Positions 25,090-35,071 are shown, counted from the stretch's first letter. The stretch is DNA of 53,434 nucleotides from Cryobacterium sp. N22 (GCF_002929555.1 NZ_PJJP01000016.1:1-53434), one strand, 5' to 3'. Notes: a model not told the origin generated them from the sequence alone. Numbers and translations are program-made.

Positions 25090-26766
25090 ATGCCCAACGA
25101 CGTATACGCACCGCCCGCGCTTCCCAAGGGAACACTCCGCGTCACGCCCATCGGCGGACTCGGCGAAATCGGCCGGAACATGACCACCTTCGAGATCAAC
25201 GGCAAAATCCTGATCGTCGACTGCGGCGTGCTGTTCCCCGAGGAGCACCAGCCCGGTGTCGACCTGATCCTGCCGGACTTCACCCCGATCAAGGACCGCC
25301 TGAAAGACATCGTCGGCGTCGTGCTCACGCACGGCCACGAGGACCACATCGGCGCCGTTCCTTACCTGTTGAAGCTGCGCCAGGACATCCCACTGATCGG
25401 TTCCGGCCTGACGCTGGCGTTCATCGAGGCCAAGCTCAAGGAACACCGCATCACCCCGTACACCCTGCAGGTGAAGGAGGGCCAGAAGGAACGCCTCGGC
25501 CCGTTCAACCTCGAGTTCGTCGCGGTCAACCACTCGATCCCCGATGCCCTCGCCGTGGCCATCAAGACCGAGGGTGGCAGCGTGCTGCACACCGGTGACT
25601 TCAAGATGGACCAGCTGCCGCTGGACAACCGGATCACGGACCTGCGCGACTTCGCCCGTCTGGGCGAAGAGGGCATCGACCTGTTCCTGGTCGACTCCAC
25701 CAACGCCGACGTTCCCGGCTTCACGCCGTCCGAACGCGCCATCGGCCCGGTCCTGGAAGACGTCATCGCCCGTGCCCCGCGCCGGGTGGTCATCGCCAGC
25801 TTCTCCAGCCACGTGCACCGTGTGCAGCAGGTGCTCGACGCCGCTCACGCCAACGGCCGCCGCGTGGCCCTGCTGGGCCGCTCGATGGTGCGCAACATGA
25901 CCATCGCCGCCGACCTCGGCTACCTCAAGGTGCCGGACGGCGTGCTGATCGACTTCAAGAAGGCCGGGAACATCCCGGACAACAAGATCGTCTACATGTC
26001 CACCGGGTCGCAGGGCGAGCCGATGGCGGTGCTCAGCCGCATCGTCAACAAGGAGCACCAGATCGAGGTCGGCCCCGGCGACACCGTCATCCTGGCCTCC
26101 AGCCTGATCCCCGGCAACGAGAACGCGGTCTACCGCATCATCGACGGCCTGACCAAGCTCGGCGCGAACGTCGTGCACAAGGGCAACGCCAAGGTGCACG
26201 TCTCCGGACACGCCGCCGCCGGCGAGCTGCTCTACGTCTACAACGTGCTGCGCCCGAAGAACGTGCTGCCCGTGCACGGCGAATACCGCCACCTGGTGGC
26301 CAACGCCAAGCTCGCCGTGCAGAGCGGCGTGCCCGTCGACCGGGCCATCCTCGCCGAGGACGGCACCGTGCTCGACCTGCGCGACGGTGACGTGAAGAAG
26401 GTCGGCCAGCTCGACCTCGGCTACGTCTACGTCGACGGTTCCACCGTCGGCGAGATCACCGAAGCCGACCTCACCGACCGGCGCACGCTGTCCGAGGAAG
26501 GCTTCATCTCGATCATCGTCGTGGTGGACAAGTCCACCGGCAAGGTCATCGTCGGCCCGGAGATCCACGCCAAGGGCTTCGCCGAAGACGACTCCGTGTT
26601 CGACTCCGTCCGGCCCAAGATCGAGGCCGCCCTGGCCGAGGCCGCGCAGAACGGCACCCACGACACCTACGCGCTCACGCAGGTCGTGCGCCGCACCGTC
26701 GGCCGCTGGGTGCAGGCGTCGTTCCGCCGTCGTCCGATGATCGTTCCGATGATCATCGAGGCGTAA
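25090..26766 (+). CDS. rnj: Ribonuclease J
   Basis: 558-residue metallo-beta-lactamase/beta-CASP RNase with 5'-3' exo- and endonuclease activity in mRNA decay and rRNA maturation. The zinc motif HGHEDH is at 81-86, further ligands in NHSIPDALA and HTGDFK, and the beta-CASP Walker-like motif in LVDSTNAD. The C-terminal domain is present, so the length is typical. ATG 25090 has TAGGAGGG upstream. Conserved position after dapA. Confidence 0.96.
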   Translation: MPNDVYAPPALPKGTLRVTPIGGLGEIGRNMTTFEINGKILIVDCGVLFPEEHQPGVDLILPDFTPIKDRLKDIVGVVLTHGHEDHIGAVPYLLKLRQDIPLIGSGLTLAFIEAKLKEHRITPYTLQVKEGQKERLGPFNLEFVAVNHSIPDALAVAIKTEGGSVLHTGDFKMDQLPLDNRITDLRDFARLGEEGIDLFLVDSTNADVPGFTPSERAIGPVLEDVIARAPRRVVIASFSSHVHRVQQVLDAAHANGRRVALLGRSMVRNMTIAADLGYLKVPDGVLIDFKKAGNIPDNKIVYMSTGSQGEPMAVLSRIVNKEHQIEVGPGDTVILASSLIPGNENAVYRIIDGLTKLGANVVHKGNAKVHVSGHAAAGELLYVYNVLRPKNVLPVHGEYRHLVANAKLAVQSGVPVDRAILAEDGTVLDLRDGDVKKVGQLDLGYVYVDGSTVGEITEADLTDRRTLSEEGFISIIVVVDKSTGKVIVGPEIHAKGFAEDDSVFDSVRPKIEAALAEAAQNGTHDTYALTQVVRRTVGRWVQASFRRRPMIVPMIIEA

Positions 26767-26789
26767 CCGCCCGCTGCACCGCACCATCC

Positions 26790-26825
26790 GTCAACCCCCG
26801 GCCGCCCTCGGCGCCGGGGGTTGAC
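26790..26825. terminator. Hairpin terminator after RNase J
   Basis: GTCAACCCCCGG and CCGGGGGTTGAC form a perfect 12-bp stem around a 12-base loop, 24 bases after the stop. There is no T-run. Confidence 0.8.
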
Positions 26826-26961
26826 GCGTTCTCCGCATCCCGCACACCGGGGGTCATCCTTGAGGAGGATTTTGCCCGAAAGCCGCCCCGACGGGCCGGA
26901 ACTGCCTCTAGGCTCAAGCCAGTCGACGCCGTCAGGTGCGATGCGAGCATGGGGGAAATCA

Positions 26962-28035
26962 GTGAATGTGATGCGCAAATGGGTCTTTCCGATCCTCCGG
27001 TTGCTCGTGGTCGCGGCCATCGCGGTGGCCCTGGTGAAGCTGGCGTTCTTCGCTGACGCCGCAGAGGCCCAGGACCCGGCCCAGCCGACCGGCCAGATCG
27101 TGGAACCCCAGGTTCCGGTTGCCCTGGGCACTATCACCAACGATGTGACGCTGCCCGGAACCGTGTCGGCAGATACCGCCGTGCCCGTCAAGGCCGTCGC
27201 GGCCGGCACCGTCGACGAGATCTTCTTCGCCGCCGGAGCGACAGTCGCCGCCGGCGACAAGATCTACGACATCAAGGTCGAAACCGTGCGTGACCCCGTT
27301 GAGACGACGGACCCCGCCACCGGCATGGTCGCCATCTCCCAGCCCAAACCGGCGGTCACCTTCGAGAAGGTCTTCGCTCCTGCCGACGGCGTGCTCAGCG
27401 CCCTCACCGTCATCCACGGTCAGTCGGTCGCCATCGGCGACACCACCGGCCAGGTCGCGCCGCCCAGCTACTCGGTGAGCGGATCGCTCAGCCCCGAACA
27501 GCAGTACCGGCTGGTCACCCAGCCCACCGAGGCGTCCATCGCCATCACCAACGGCCCGGCCCCGTTCACCTGCACGGGCCTGCGCATCACCACCCCGCTG
27601 GCCGGGGCGGATGCCGGCGGCACCGGCGGCGGCACCGGTCAGGCAACGGGTACCGGCGGCGGCACTGGCGGCACCTCCGGCACCACCGTCAGCTGTGCGA
27701 TCCCCGCCGAGGTGACCGTGTTCCCTGGCCTCGCCGCTCAGATCACCATCGCCGGCGGCAAGGCGGAGAACGTGCTCGTCGTCCCCACCACGGCCGTCAA
27801 GGGCTCCGCGGAGACCGGCGTCGTCTGGTTCGTGCTGCCCGACGGCAGCACCGAGGAACGCCCGGTGACCCTCGGCATGAACGATGGCACGTCCGTGCAG
27901 GTCGTCTCCGGCCTGGCCGAGGGTGACCTGATCAACCAGTTCGTGCCCGGGGCCGTGGCCGGGCCCGGCGCCGGCTGCGTTGTCACACCGGATGGCAGCG
28001 AGATCTGCCCTGAGCCCGGAATGACGCTCCATTGA
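26962..28035 (+). CDS. Membrane-fusion/adaptor protein of an ABC exporter (HlyD/MacA-like)
   Basis: 357 residues. One N-terminal membrane helix (about 9-30) is followed by an extracytoplasmic region with a lipoyl-like half (VPVKAVAAGTVDEIFFAAGATVAAGDKIYDI), a second half at ADGVLSALTVIHGQSVAIGD, a Gly/Thr-rich linker and a C-terminal beta domain. GTG 26962 is placed 5-6 bases after GGGGGAA; ATG 26971 or ATG 26941 are alternatives. It forms an operon with the overlapping ATPase and permease genes. Cargo is unknown; candidates are peptides or antibiotics. Confidence 0.83.
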   Translation: MNVMRKWVFPILRLLVVAAIAVALVKLAFFADAAEAQDPAQPTGQIVEPQVPVALGTITNDVTLPGTVSADTAVPVKAVAAGTVDEIFFAAGATVAAGDKIYDIKVETVRDPVETTDPATGMVAISQPKPAVTFEKVFAPADGVLSALTVIHGQSVAIGDTTGQVAPPSYSVSGSLSPEQQYRLVTQPTEASIAITNGPAPFTCTGLRITTPLAGADAGGTGGGTGQATGTGGGTGGTSGTTVSCAIPAEVTVFPGLAAQITIAGGKAENVLVVPTTAVKGSAETGVVWFVLPDGSTEERPVTLGMNDGTSVQVVSGLAEGDLINQFVPGAVAGPGAGCVVTPDGSEICPEPGMTLH

Positions 28036-28793
28036 CGCTCCTGCACCTGGCCGGCGTCACCCGCACCGTCCAGCTCGTTGACGCCCCGCCGCTGACGATC
28101 CTCTCCGGCGTCGACCTCGACGTGGCGGTGGGGGACCGGGTCTCCATCGTGGGTCGCAGCGGTTCGGGCAAGTCCACCCTGCTCAACCTGCTCGGCCTGC
28201 TCGACAACCCCACCACGGGCGTCCTCGAGTTCGACAATCGTCCGGTCAAGTCGTTCTCCTCGGCCGAGCGCGACCGGGTGCGCGGACGCGACGTGGGCTT
28301 CATCTTCCAGCAGTTCAACCTGCTGCAGGGCCGCACGGCCCTCGAGAACGTGATGACCCCGCTGCTCTACGCCCAGGGCAAACAGTTCTGGCAGCGCGCC
28401 CGCATCGCCACCGAAATGCTCGACAGGGTCGGCCTCGGCCACCGGCTCGGCGCCATGCCAGACAAGCTCTCCGGCGGTGAACAGCAGCGCGTGGCCATCG
28501 CCAGGTCGCTGGTGCGCGGCCCGCGGCTGATCCTGGCCGACGAACCCACCGGCGCCCTCGACCTCGAAACCGGCGCCGACGTGATGGCGCTGCTCGACGA
28601 GGTTGCCACCGGCTCCGGCGCCGCCCTCATCACCATCACCCACGACCCGGCCATAGCGGCGCTGGCCACCCGGCACCTGCGCCTGGACCACGGCGTGCTC
28701 ACCGTGGCCGGCGCGAACATCGGCCGCACCGTGTCCGACGATGACGTGCACGACGACCTGCGCGATGACGACCTGGCGGCGGTGCCCGCATGA
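28032..28793 (+). CDS. ABC transporter ATP-binding protein (MacB/LolD type)
   Basis: 253 residues. Walker A GRSGSGKST, Q-loop FIFQQFNLL, signature LSGGEQQRVAIARSL, Walker B LILADEPTGAL and H-loop ITHDP are all intact, in the LolD/MacB subfamily form. The start is TTG 28032, overlapping the adaptor stop (TTGA). The C-terminal tail is Asp-rich. It energises the adjacent permease. Confidence 0.93.
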   Translation: MTLLHLAGVTRTVQLVDAPPLTILSGVDLDVAVGDRVSIVGRSGSGKSTLLNLLGLLDNPTTGVLEFDNRPVKSFSSAERDRVRGRDVGFIFQQFNLLQGRTALENVMTPLLYAQGKQFWQRARIATEMLDRVGLGHRLGAMPDKLSGGEQQRVAIARSLVRGPRLILADEPTGALDLETGADVMALLDEVATGSGAALITITHDPAIAALATRHLRLDHGVLTVAGANIGRTVSDDDVHDDLRDDDLAAVPA

Positions 28794-30016
28794 ACCGCCT
28801 GCTCAGCAACGTGGTCGGCTCCTTCGTCGAAGCCTGGCAGGAACTGCGCATCCACAAGACCCGGGTGATGCTCTCGCTGATCGGCGTGGCCGTGGCGGTC
28901 TGCGCGATCACCACCGTGGTGGGGCTTGGCGCCGTGGCTCAGCAGTCCATCGTGGAGCAGAACGAACGCAGCGGCGGCCGCAGCGCCACGCTCTCGCTGT
29001 ACGCGTCCGCGAGCGACGGCAGCATGATCGACCCCGAAGCCATGCAGGAGCTCTGGGCGACCGCACTCGACAGGTACGGCATCGACTATGCCAGCCGGGT
29101 GCTCTACTCCACGCAGACCGTGCAGTTCACGGATGGTGCGGTGCCCGTGCAGGTCATCGCCGTCGACCAGCCCTACGGCACCATGCATCGCGTGAAACTC
29201 ACCGAGGGCACCTGGTTCAGCGTCGATGACGCCGACCGCCTCGCGCCGGCGGTGCTCGTCAACGAGGTCTTCTACGACAGAATCGGTCGCCCGGACCTGG
29301 CCACGCACCCCACCACCGCACTGCTCGGCGCCACGCCGGCCACCGCCGTGATCACCGGGGTCTACCCGGTGAGCACGTGGGAGACCGAACCGGCCATGTA
29401 CATGCTCATGGACACCCTCACCGCGCTGACCCCCGCCGACCAGCTCGCCGCCGGCGGCGGCGCCCCCAACTACGAGTTGTGGGTGCCGCCGGAGATCAGT
29501 GAAGACCTGATCGTTGCCTTGCAGCGGGACACGGAGAGCGCACTGGGCGCCGGAACCCAGGTGTCGGTGAGCCGGCAGGACTACGCCGCGTACAACGAGG
29601 ACCCGTTCGCGTCGATCAAGCTGCTCGTCGGGGGAGTGGCCGGCCTGGTGCTTCTGCTCGGCGCCCTGGGCCTGGTGAACATCGCCCTGGTCACGCTCAA
29701 GCAGCGCATCCGCGAGATCGGGGTGCGGCGCAGCTTCGGCGCCACCGCCGGCCGGGTGTTCTTCTCGGTGATGATGGAGAGCATCGTGGCCACCCTGGTG
29801 GCCGGGGTGGTGGGGGTGATCGGCGCCGTGCTCATCGTCACCAACCCCATGCTGCAGGAGTTCATCAGCCAGGGCATGGTCACCGACTTCCCGCCCTTCC
29901 CGGTGGAGGCCGCCATTCTCGGCCTGGTCTGCGCCACCGTCGTCGGCGCCCTCGCCGGCCTGCTGCCGGCCCTGGTGGCGGTGCGCGTCAAGGTCATCGA
30001 CGCCATCCGGTATTGA
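28790..30016 (+). CDS. MacB/FtsX-type ABC transporter permease
   Basis: 408 residues. The N-terminal helix (about 26-50) is followed by a large extracytoplasmic domain and three C-terminal helices (about 280-405) with IREIGVRRSFGATAGRVFFSVM, the FtsX-domain motif. ATG 28790 overlaps the ATPase stop by 4 bases. MacB-like permeases drive extrusion through the adaptor rather than moving substrate across the membrane themselves. A hairpin element follows the stop. Confidence 0.92.
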   Translation: MNRLLSNVVGSFVEAWQELRIHKTRVMLSLIGVAVAVCAITTVVGLGAVAQQSIVEQNERSGGRSATLSLYASASDGSMIDPEAMQELWATALDRYGIDYASRVLYSTQTVQFTDGAVPVQVIAVDQPYGTMHRVKLTEGTWFSVDDADRLAPAVLVNEVFYDRIGRPDLATHPTTALLGATPATAVITGVYPVSTWETEPAMYMLMDTLTALTPADQLAAGGGAPNYELWVPPEISEDLIVALQRDTESALGAGTQVSVSRQDYAAYNEDPFASIKLLVGGVAGLVLLLGALGLVNIALVTLKQRIREIGVRRSFGATAGRVFFSVMMESIVATLVAGVVGVIGAVLIVTNPMLQEFISQGMVTDFPPFPVEAAILGLVCATVVGALAGLLPALVAVRVKVIDAIRY

Positions 30017-30023
30017 CCGCTCG

Positions 30024-30080
30024 CGAAAGCGGCCGTGTGGTCGCCACGGCTCTCCCGAAGCAGCCACAGGGCCGCTTTCG
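30024..30080. terminator. Hairpin element, copy 2 of the CGAAAGCGG palindrome
   Basis: Left arm CGAAAGCGGCCGTGTGG and right arm CCACAGGGCCGCTTTCG pair at 16 of 17 around a 23-base loop, 7 bases after the permease stop. The arms match the element at 7329-7384, whose loop is different. Confidence 0.7.
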
Positions 30081-30147
30081 TGGGCGCCGGGAGCCGTTCC
30101 GCCGGGCCAATTGGGCGTGGGCTCACACCGATGTCGGTCGTCGGCGG

Positions 30148-30153
30148 TACCGT
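30148..30153 (+). promoter_or_regulatory. -10 hexamer TACCGT of ftsK (leaderless)
   Basis: TACCGT is followed by 7 bases and ATG 30161. Confidence 0.4.
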
Positions 30154-30160
30154 GGAACAC

Positions 30161-33073
30161 ATGGCTACGAGCACTAAGTCGACCGGGCGTGCCCGCAGCA
30201 CGCCTGCGCGCGGCACCGGAACGACCGCGCGCACCAAGGCCGGCAGCACCGCGACCCAGAAGACCGTCAAATTCCCCGCGGCCGAGACCAAGCCGGGCAT
30301 CGCCGTGCGCATGTGGATGGGCCTGGCCCACGTCGCCGGCGGCGCCGCCCGCGCACTCGGCCCCGAGCAGCTCTCCAAAGAGGAACGCCGCGACGGCCTG
30401 CCCTTTTTCCTGGTGTTGCTGGCCGTCGCCGGCGCCGTGATCGAGTGGTTCCTGATCAACGACCCGGTGGCCCAGACCCTGGATGCCTGGACCTTCGGTG
30501 GACTCTTCGGTCGGGTCGCCTTCGCCCTGCCGGTGATCATCATGCTCTTCGCGATCTGGCTGTTCCGCAATCCCAGCTCCGTGCACGACAACGGACGCAT
30601 CGGCATCGGCCTGTCCCTGCTCCTGGTCACGGTCTCCGGCCTCTGCCACATCTTCGGCGGGCAGCCTGAGCCCCGGCAGGGAGTGGACGTGCTGGCCCTG
30701 TCCGGCGGTGTCCTCGGCTGGATGATCGCGGCCCCGCTGATCTTCCTGATCACCACAGTGGGCGCGGCCATCGTCGTGATCCTGCTGCTGATCCTCAGCC
30801 TTTTCATCATCACGAAGACCCCGCCGAACAAGATCGGTGAACGCAGCCGCGAACTGTACGCCTGGCTCTTCGGCGCCCCGTTGCCGGCCCCGGAGGAGCG
30901 CGCGGCCGCCAAGGAAATCCGCCAGGAGCGCATCCAGGCCCTCAAGACCAAGCAGATCGAACTCGACGGACTCGAGCCGGCGCAGGACGACGCGATCGAC
31001 GATGGCGCCCTGCCCTGGTGGCGCCGCAACACCAGCAACCGGGAAGAAGACCCCGACTTCAGCAGCGCAATGTCGTCGGAGTCCGACGAGGCCCAGCCGC
31101 CGGCGGCGGACCCGCTCAGCACGCTGCTCAACCACGGGGCGGATGCCGCCAAGGGCGGCTTCGAGACCGCGCTCGAGTCTCCCCAGGCCCACGTTCCGCC
31201 GGTCCACACCGATCACTACGGCACCGAGGTGCTCGAAGACCTGCTCAGGGCCGAGGAAGCCATCAAACGCTTCACCGGCGAGGTCGCCGCGGTACCACAC
31301 GCGACGGGACTGCAGGCCGACGACCCGGTCGGCCTCACCGAGGTGCTGCCGGGCCTGGACGACCTCGACGAGGCCGCCACGGCTGTGGACCGGTCCGCGA
31401 CCGACCTCGGCTTCGGCGAGCAGCCGAACCTGCCCTACCTGCTGCCATCGTCCACGACCCTCACCGCCGGCCCGCCGGCCAAGGCGCGCTCCGCCGCCAA
31501 CGACGAGATCGTCAAGTCCATCACCGAGGTGCTCAGCCAGTTCTCGGTGGATGCCCGCGTCACCGGCTTCTCCCGCGGCCCGACGGTCACCCAGTACGAG
31601 ATCGAACTCGGCCCCGGCGTCAAGGTCGAGCGGGTCACCGCGCTGAGCAAGAACCTCTCCTACGCGGTCGCCTCCAACGAGGTGCGCATCCTCTCGCCGA
31701 TCCCCGGCAAGAGCGCCATCGGCATCGAGATCCCCAATACCGACCGCGAAATCGTCACCCTCGGCGACGTGCTGCGCTCCACCACGGCCACCAACAGCAC
31801 CCACCCGATGACCATCGGCGTGGGCAAGGACGTCGGCGGCGGCTTCGTCATCGCCAACCTCGCCAAGATGCCCCACCTGCTCGTGGCCGGGTCCACCGGC
31901 TCGGGCAAGTCCAGCTTCGTGAACTCGATGATCACCAGCCTGCTGATGCGGGCCAAGCCCAGCGACGTGCGCATGGTCCTCATCGACCCCAAGCGTGTCG
32001 AGCTCGCCGCATACGCCGGCGTTCCCCACCTGATCACCCCCATCATCACGAACCCCAAGAAGGCCGCCGAAGCGCTGCAGTGGGTCGTGAAGGAGATGGA
32101 CATGCGCTACGACGACCTGGCCAGCTTCGGGTTCCGGCACATCGACGACTTCAACAAGGCCGTGGTCAACAACGAGATCGTGTTGCCCGCCGGCAGCGCC
32201 CGCAAGCTCAAGCCCTACCCCTACCTGCTGGTGGTCGTCGACGAGCTCGCCGACCTCATGATGGTGGCCCCGCGCGACGTCGAAGACTCGATCGTGCGCA
32301 TCACCCAGCTCGCCCGCGCCTCCGGTATCCACCTGGTGCTGGCCACCCAGCGGCCCAGCGTCGACGTGGTCACCGGCCTGATCAAGGCCAACGTGCCCTC
32401 CAGGCTGGCCTTCGCCGTCACCAGCGTCACCGACTCCAGGGTCATCCTCGATCAGCCCGGCGCCGACAAGCTGATCGGCCAGGGCGACGCCCTGTTCCTG
32501 CCGATGGGCGCCTCCAAGGCCCTGCGCGTGCAGGGAGCCTGGGTCAACGAGGCCGAGATCGAGAAGGTCGTCAAGCACGTCACCCAGCAGGCCAGGCCCG
32601 ACTACCGGCCCGACGTGTCCGCAGAAGCGCCGCGCAAGGAGATCGACTCCGACATCGGAGACGACCTCGAGGTGCTGCTCGCCGCCGCCGAACTCGTGGT
32701 GTCCACCCAGTTCGGCTCCACTTCGATGCTGCAGCGCAAGCTGCGCGTGGGTTTCGCCAAGGCCGGCCGCCTGATGGACCTCCTCGAATCCCGCGAGATC
32801 GTCGGCCCGTCCGAGGGCTCCAAGGCCCGCGACGTTCTCGTCTCCGCCGAACAGCTGCCGAGCGTCCTGGCCAAGCTGCGCGGGTCCGACGCCGAGCAGC
32901 ACGCCGCCACCGCCCGCTCGCAGTTCGAGGAGTCCCAGCGGTCGCAGGCGCACGAGCAGGCCACCCCCGACCCGCGATACGCCGATGACCCGGTGGCGAA
33001 GATGAGCGAAGGGTACGCTGAAGACGAGGGCGACTCGGACGAAGACGCCTGGCAACTCACCGACAGGGAATGA
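30161..33073 (+). CDS. ftsK: DNA translocase FtsK/SpoIIIE
   Basis: Septal DNA pump that clears and segregates chromosomes at division. 970 residues: basic low-complexity N-terminus, four membrane helices (about 80-225), a charged linker, a RecA-like motor with Walker A GSTGSGKS (about 576-583) and Walker [13 protein letters not shown] (about 689-700), and a C-terminal gamma winged-helix (about 830-905, [19 protein letters not shown]) that reads KOPS-type sites. ATG 30161 was chosen because TACCGT lies 7 bases upstream; ATG 30131 is an alternative. pgsA follows after 4 bases. Confidence 0.95.
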   Translation: MATSTKSTGRARSTPARGTGTTARTKAGSTATQKTVKFPAAETKPGIAVRMWMGLAHVAGGAARALGPEQLSKEERRDGLPFFLVLLAVAGAVIEWFLINDPVAQTLDAWTFGGLFGRVAFALPVIIMLFAIWLFRNPSSVHDNGRIGIGLSLLLVTVSGLCHIFGGQPEPRQGVDVLALSGGVLGWMIAAPLIFLITTVGAAIVVILLLILSLFIITKTPPNKIGERSRELYAWLFGAPLPAPEERAAAKEIRQERIQALKTKQIELDGLEPAQDDAIDDGALPWWRRNTSNREEDPDFSSAMSSESDEAQPPAADPLSTLLNHGADAAKGGFETALESPQAHVPPVHTDHYGTEVLEDLLRAEEAIKRFTGEVAAVPHATGLQADDPVGLTEVLPGLDDLDEAATAVDRSATDLGFGEQPNLPYLLPSSTTLTAGPPAKARSAANDEIVKSITEVLSQFSVDARVTGFSRGPTVTQYEIELGPGVKVERVTALSKNLSYAVASNEVRILSPIPGKSAIGIEIPNTDREIVTLGDVLRSTTATNSTHPMTIGVGKDVGGGFVIANLAKMPHLLVAGSTGSGKSSFVNSMITSLLMRAKPSDVRMVLIDPKRVELAAYAGVPHLITPIITNPKKAAEALQWVVKEMDMRYDDLASFGFRHIDDFNKAVVNNEIVLPAGSARKLKPYPYLLVVVDELADLMMVAPRDVEDSIVRITQLARASGIHLVLATQRPSVDVVTGLIKANVPSRLAFAVTSVTDSRVILDQPGADKLIGQGDALFLPMGASKALRVQGAWVNEAEIEKVVKHVTQQARPDYRPDVSAEAPRKEIDSDIGDDLEVLLAAAELVVSTQFGSTSMLQRKLRVGFAKAGRLMDLLESREIVGPSEGSKARDVLVSAEQLPSVLAKLRGSDAEQHAATARSQFEESQRSQAHEQATPDPRYADDPVAKMSEGYAEDEGDSDEDAWQLTDRE

Positions 33074-33077
33074 CCCC

Positions 33078-33677
33078 ATGGCTACACCGACCACACCGGC
33101 CACGCCGTCTAACTGGAACCTGCCGAACTTCATCACCATCGTGCGCATCCTGCTCGCGCCGGTGTTCTTCTGGATGCTGCTGGCCGACAACGGCGCCGAC
33201 GAGGCCCTCCGCTGGTGGGCCGCCGTGCTCTTCATCGTGGCCATCGCCACCGACGGCGTCGACGGGGCCATCGCCCGCCGGTACAACCTGGTCACCGACC
33301 TCGGCAAGCTGCTCGACCCGATCGCCGACAAGATCCTCACCGGCGCCGCGCTGCTCGGCCTGTCCATCCTGGGCGAGCTGCCCTGGTGGGTCACCATCGT
33401 GATTCTGGCCCGCGAGATCGGCATCACCGTGTTCAGGTTCGTCATGCTGCGCGACAGGGTCATCCCGGCGTCCCGCGGCGGCAAACTCAAGACCCTCGCG
33501 CAGTCCGTGGCGATCTCCCTGGCCCTGCTGCCGCTCTGGCTGGTCTTCGGCGACTGGATCAACTGGGTCAACACCATCACTATGACCGTCGCCCTGGTGC
33601 TCACCGTGTACACCGGCATCGAATACCTCGTCGCCGCGCGCCGGGAGAACCAGCACGCCAAGCCGACCAAGTCCTGA
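33078..33677 (+). CDS. pgsA: CDP-diacylglycerol-glycerol-3-phosphate 3-phosphatidyltransferase
   Basis: Makes phosphatidylglycerophosphate in the membrane. 199 residues with about six hydrophobic helices. The CDP-alcohol phosphotransferase motif starts at DGAIARRYN and ends LLDPIADK (Asp62, Gly63, Ala66, Arg67, Gly76, Asp80, Asp84). It lies 4 bases after ftsK and 1 base before the CinA-domain gene, so all three are cotranscribed. A different CDP-alcohol transferase is possible, but length and context favour PgsA. Confidence 0.92.
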   Translation: MATPTTPATPSNWNLPNFITIVRILLAPVFFWMLLADNGADEALRWWAAVLFIVAIATDGVDGAIARRYNLVTDLGKLLDPIADKILTGAALLGLSILGELPWWVTIVILAREIGITVFRFVMLRDRVIPASRGGKLKTLAQSVAISLALLPLWLVFGDWINWVNTITMTVALVLTVYTGIEYLVAARRENQHAKPTKS

Positions 33678-33678
33678 C

Positions 33679-34194
33679 ATGACGGCCCACCCGGATGCCG
33701 CGGCCGCCCTGGTCGCGGCCCTCACCGCCAGAGACCTCACCATCGCCGTGGCGGAGTCCCTGACCGGCGGCCTGCTCGTGGCCGAGCTCGTGCGCATCCC
33801 CGGCGCCTCCGCCGTGGTCACCGGGGGAGTCGTGGCCTATCAGACGCCGATCAAGCACACGCTGCTGGGCGTGGACGAGGTGCTGCTGGCCGAGCACGGT
33901 GCCGTGCACCCCGAGGTCGCCAGGCAGATGGCCACCGGTGTGCGCGCCGCGCTGGCGATCGATGGGCGCCCGGCCGACATCGGCATCTCGACCACCGGAG
34001 TGGCCGGCCCTGACGAACAAGACGGCCAAAGCGTCGGCACGGTCTACCTGGGAGTGTCTTTCGGGGATAAAGTGCGGGCCATAGCGGTTAGCCTCACCGG
34101 CGACCGGGCAGAGATCCGCACGCAGACCGTTGCGCACGCGATCGAAGCTGTGTGTCAGCTGATTGAAACCACAAAGCTCGGGATCGCGGAATAG
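33679..34194 (+). CDS. CinA C-terminal domain protein (nicotinamide-nucleotide amidase-like)
   Basis: 171 residues covering only the C-terminal CinA domain: VAESLTGGLLVAELVRIPGAS, GGVVAYQTPIKHTLLGV and ISTTGVAGPDEQDGQSVGTVYLG. In other bacteria this domain deamidates nicotinamide mononucleotide (PncC). The N-terminal CinA/MoaB-like domain is absent, as is normal for stand-alone forms. It sits between pgsA and the ClgR-like regulator in the conserved actinobacterial order leading to recA. Confidence 0.93.
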   Translation: MTAHPDAAAALVAALTARDLTIAVAESLTGGLLVAELVRIPGASAVVTGGVVAYQTPIKHTLLGVDEVLLAEHGAVHPEVARQMATGVRAALAIDGRPADIGISTTGVAGPDEQDGQSVGTVYLGVSFGDKVRAIAVSLTGDRAEIRTQTVAHAIEAVCQLIETTKLGIAE

Positions 34195-34359
34195 TTCCTG
34201 TTACCGGTGGGTTACAGAACACATATTCACAAGAAAAGTCCAGTCATCCTCGATAATCTGAGGTGTCGGATGGATAGAGTACTGTTGGCCATCCGCCACA
34301 CAAAACTGACCGGTTGAGTGGGCCCCAGCAGACTAGACAGCACGAAGAAGGAGGTTCCG

Positions 34360-34668
34360 ATGATTCTTGTTCGTCAGGAAATCGGCGATGTGCTCAGGGA
34401 CTTCCGCCTGCAGAAGGGTCGCACCCTGCGTCAGGTTGCGAGCAAGGCAAGTGTGGCCCTCGGCTACCTGTCTGAAGTTGAACGCGGTCAGAAGGAAGCC
34501 TCCTCCGAGATTCTTGCTTCGGTCGCAGACGCGCTGGACACACCGATCTCGGTGATCATGCGCGAGGTCGGCGATCGGCTGGCCGTCATCGAGGGAATCG
34601 ACCGGTTCCCCGACACCGTGCCCGACGAGCTGGTTGCCAAGTTCGACGCCAGCATGATGATGCGCTAA
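34360..34668 (+). CDS. clgR: ClgR-like XRE-family regulator
   Basis: 102 residues, almost entirely a Cro/C1 helix-turn-helix (about 8-65: EIGDVLRDFRLQKGRTLRQV with VASKASVALGYLSEVERGQK). The position between the CinA-domain gene and DUF3046-recA matches ClgR, the activator of clp protease genes and DNA-repair functions in Corynebacterium and Streptomyces. ATG 34360 has AAGGAGG 6 bases upstream. The C-terminus ends MMMR; in Streptomyces ClgR C-terminal Ala residues direct Clp degradation, and these are not seen here. The 165-bp upstream region holds its promoter. Confidence 0.88.
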   Translation: MILVRQEIGDVLRDFRLQKGRTLRQVASKASVALGYLSEVERGQKEASSEILASVADALDTPISVIMREVGDRLAVIEGIDRFPDTVPDELVAKFDASMMMR

Positions 34669-34720
34669 TCGGCCATCCCACCTTTTCACACCGAATCAGC
34701 GTCAACCGAGTGAGTACCGC

Positions 34721-34942
34721 ATGCGATTGAGTGAGTTCCGCCAAGCGTTGAAAGACGAATTCGGCGAGGGCTACGGCAGGGTGCTCACCCGGGATCTGGT
34801 TCTGGGTCCGCTCGGCCGGACCGCCGACCAGGCCCTCGCGGGCGGAGTCCCCGCCCGCGACGTCTGGCTGGCGCTCTGCGCCGAAACGGATGTCCCGCAG
34901 GGCCGCCGGCACGGCGCCGGGCTTCCGCCGGCCCGCAGCTGA
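34721..34942 (+). CDS. DUF3046 protein
   Basis: 73 residues, small and soluble, with the family pattern MRLSEFRQALKDEFGEGYGR and DLVLGPLGRTADQALAGGV. It is characteristic of the gap between ClgR-like genes and recA in actinobacteria. Function unknown. The last residues are Arg/Pro-rich. Confidence 0.9.
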   Translation: MRLSEFRQALKDEFGEGYGRVLTRDLVLGPLGRTADQALAGGVPARDVWLALCAETDVPQGRRHGAGLPPARS

Positions 34943-34991
34943 TCCGGTCACACCGGCAGCACCCAGACAGAAACGAACCATGAGCCACCAC

Positions 34992-35015
34992 CGGCCCGGC
35001 CCTCCAGCCGGGCCG
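34992..35015. terminator. GC hairpin after DUF3046 gene
   Basis: CGGCCCGGC and GCCGGGCCG, a perfect 9-bp stem with a 6-base loop, 49 bp after the stop and ahead of the recA promoter. There is no T-run. Confidence 0.6.
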
Positions 35016-35057
35016 TTCGGCGTTTCGGGAGAAGATTCCGACACACCGCGCCAGCGT

Positions 35058-35071
35058 CGAATGTCTGTTCG
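35058..35071 (+). promoter_or_regulatory. SOS (LexA) box upstream of recA
   Basis: CGAATGTCTGTTCG matches the actinobacterial/Gram-positive SOS box CGAAC-N4-GTTCG except for one base (T for C). It lies 208 bp before the recA start. Confidence 0.65.

Noticed and set aside
28367..33670. 1,767-codon open frame on the minus strand opposite the ABC permease, ftsK and pgsA
   Set aside because: It lies entirely antisense to well-supported genes in GC-rich DNA, has shadow-type composition (His/Asp/Gly/Val-rich) and no recognisable domain.
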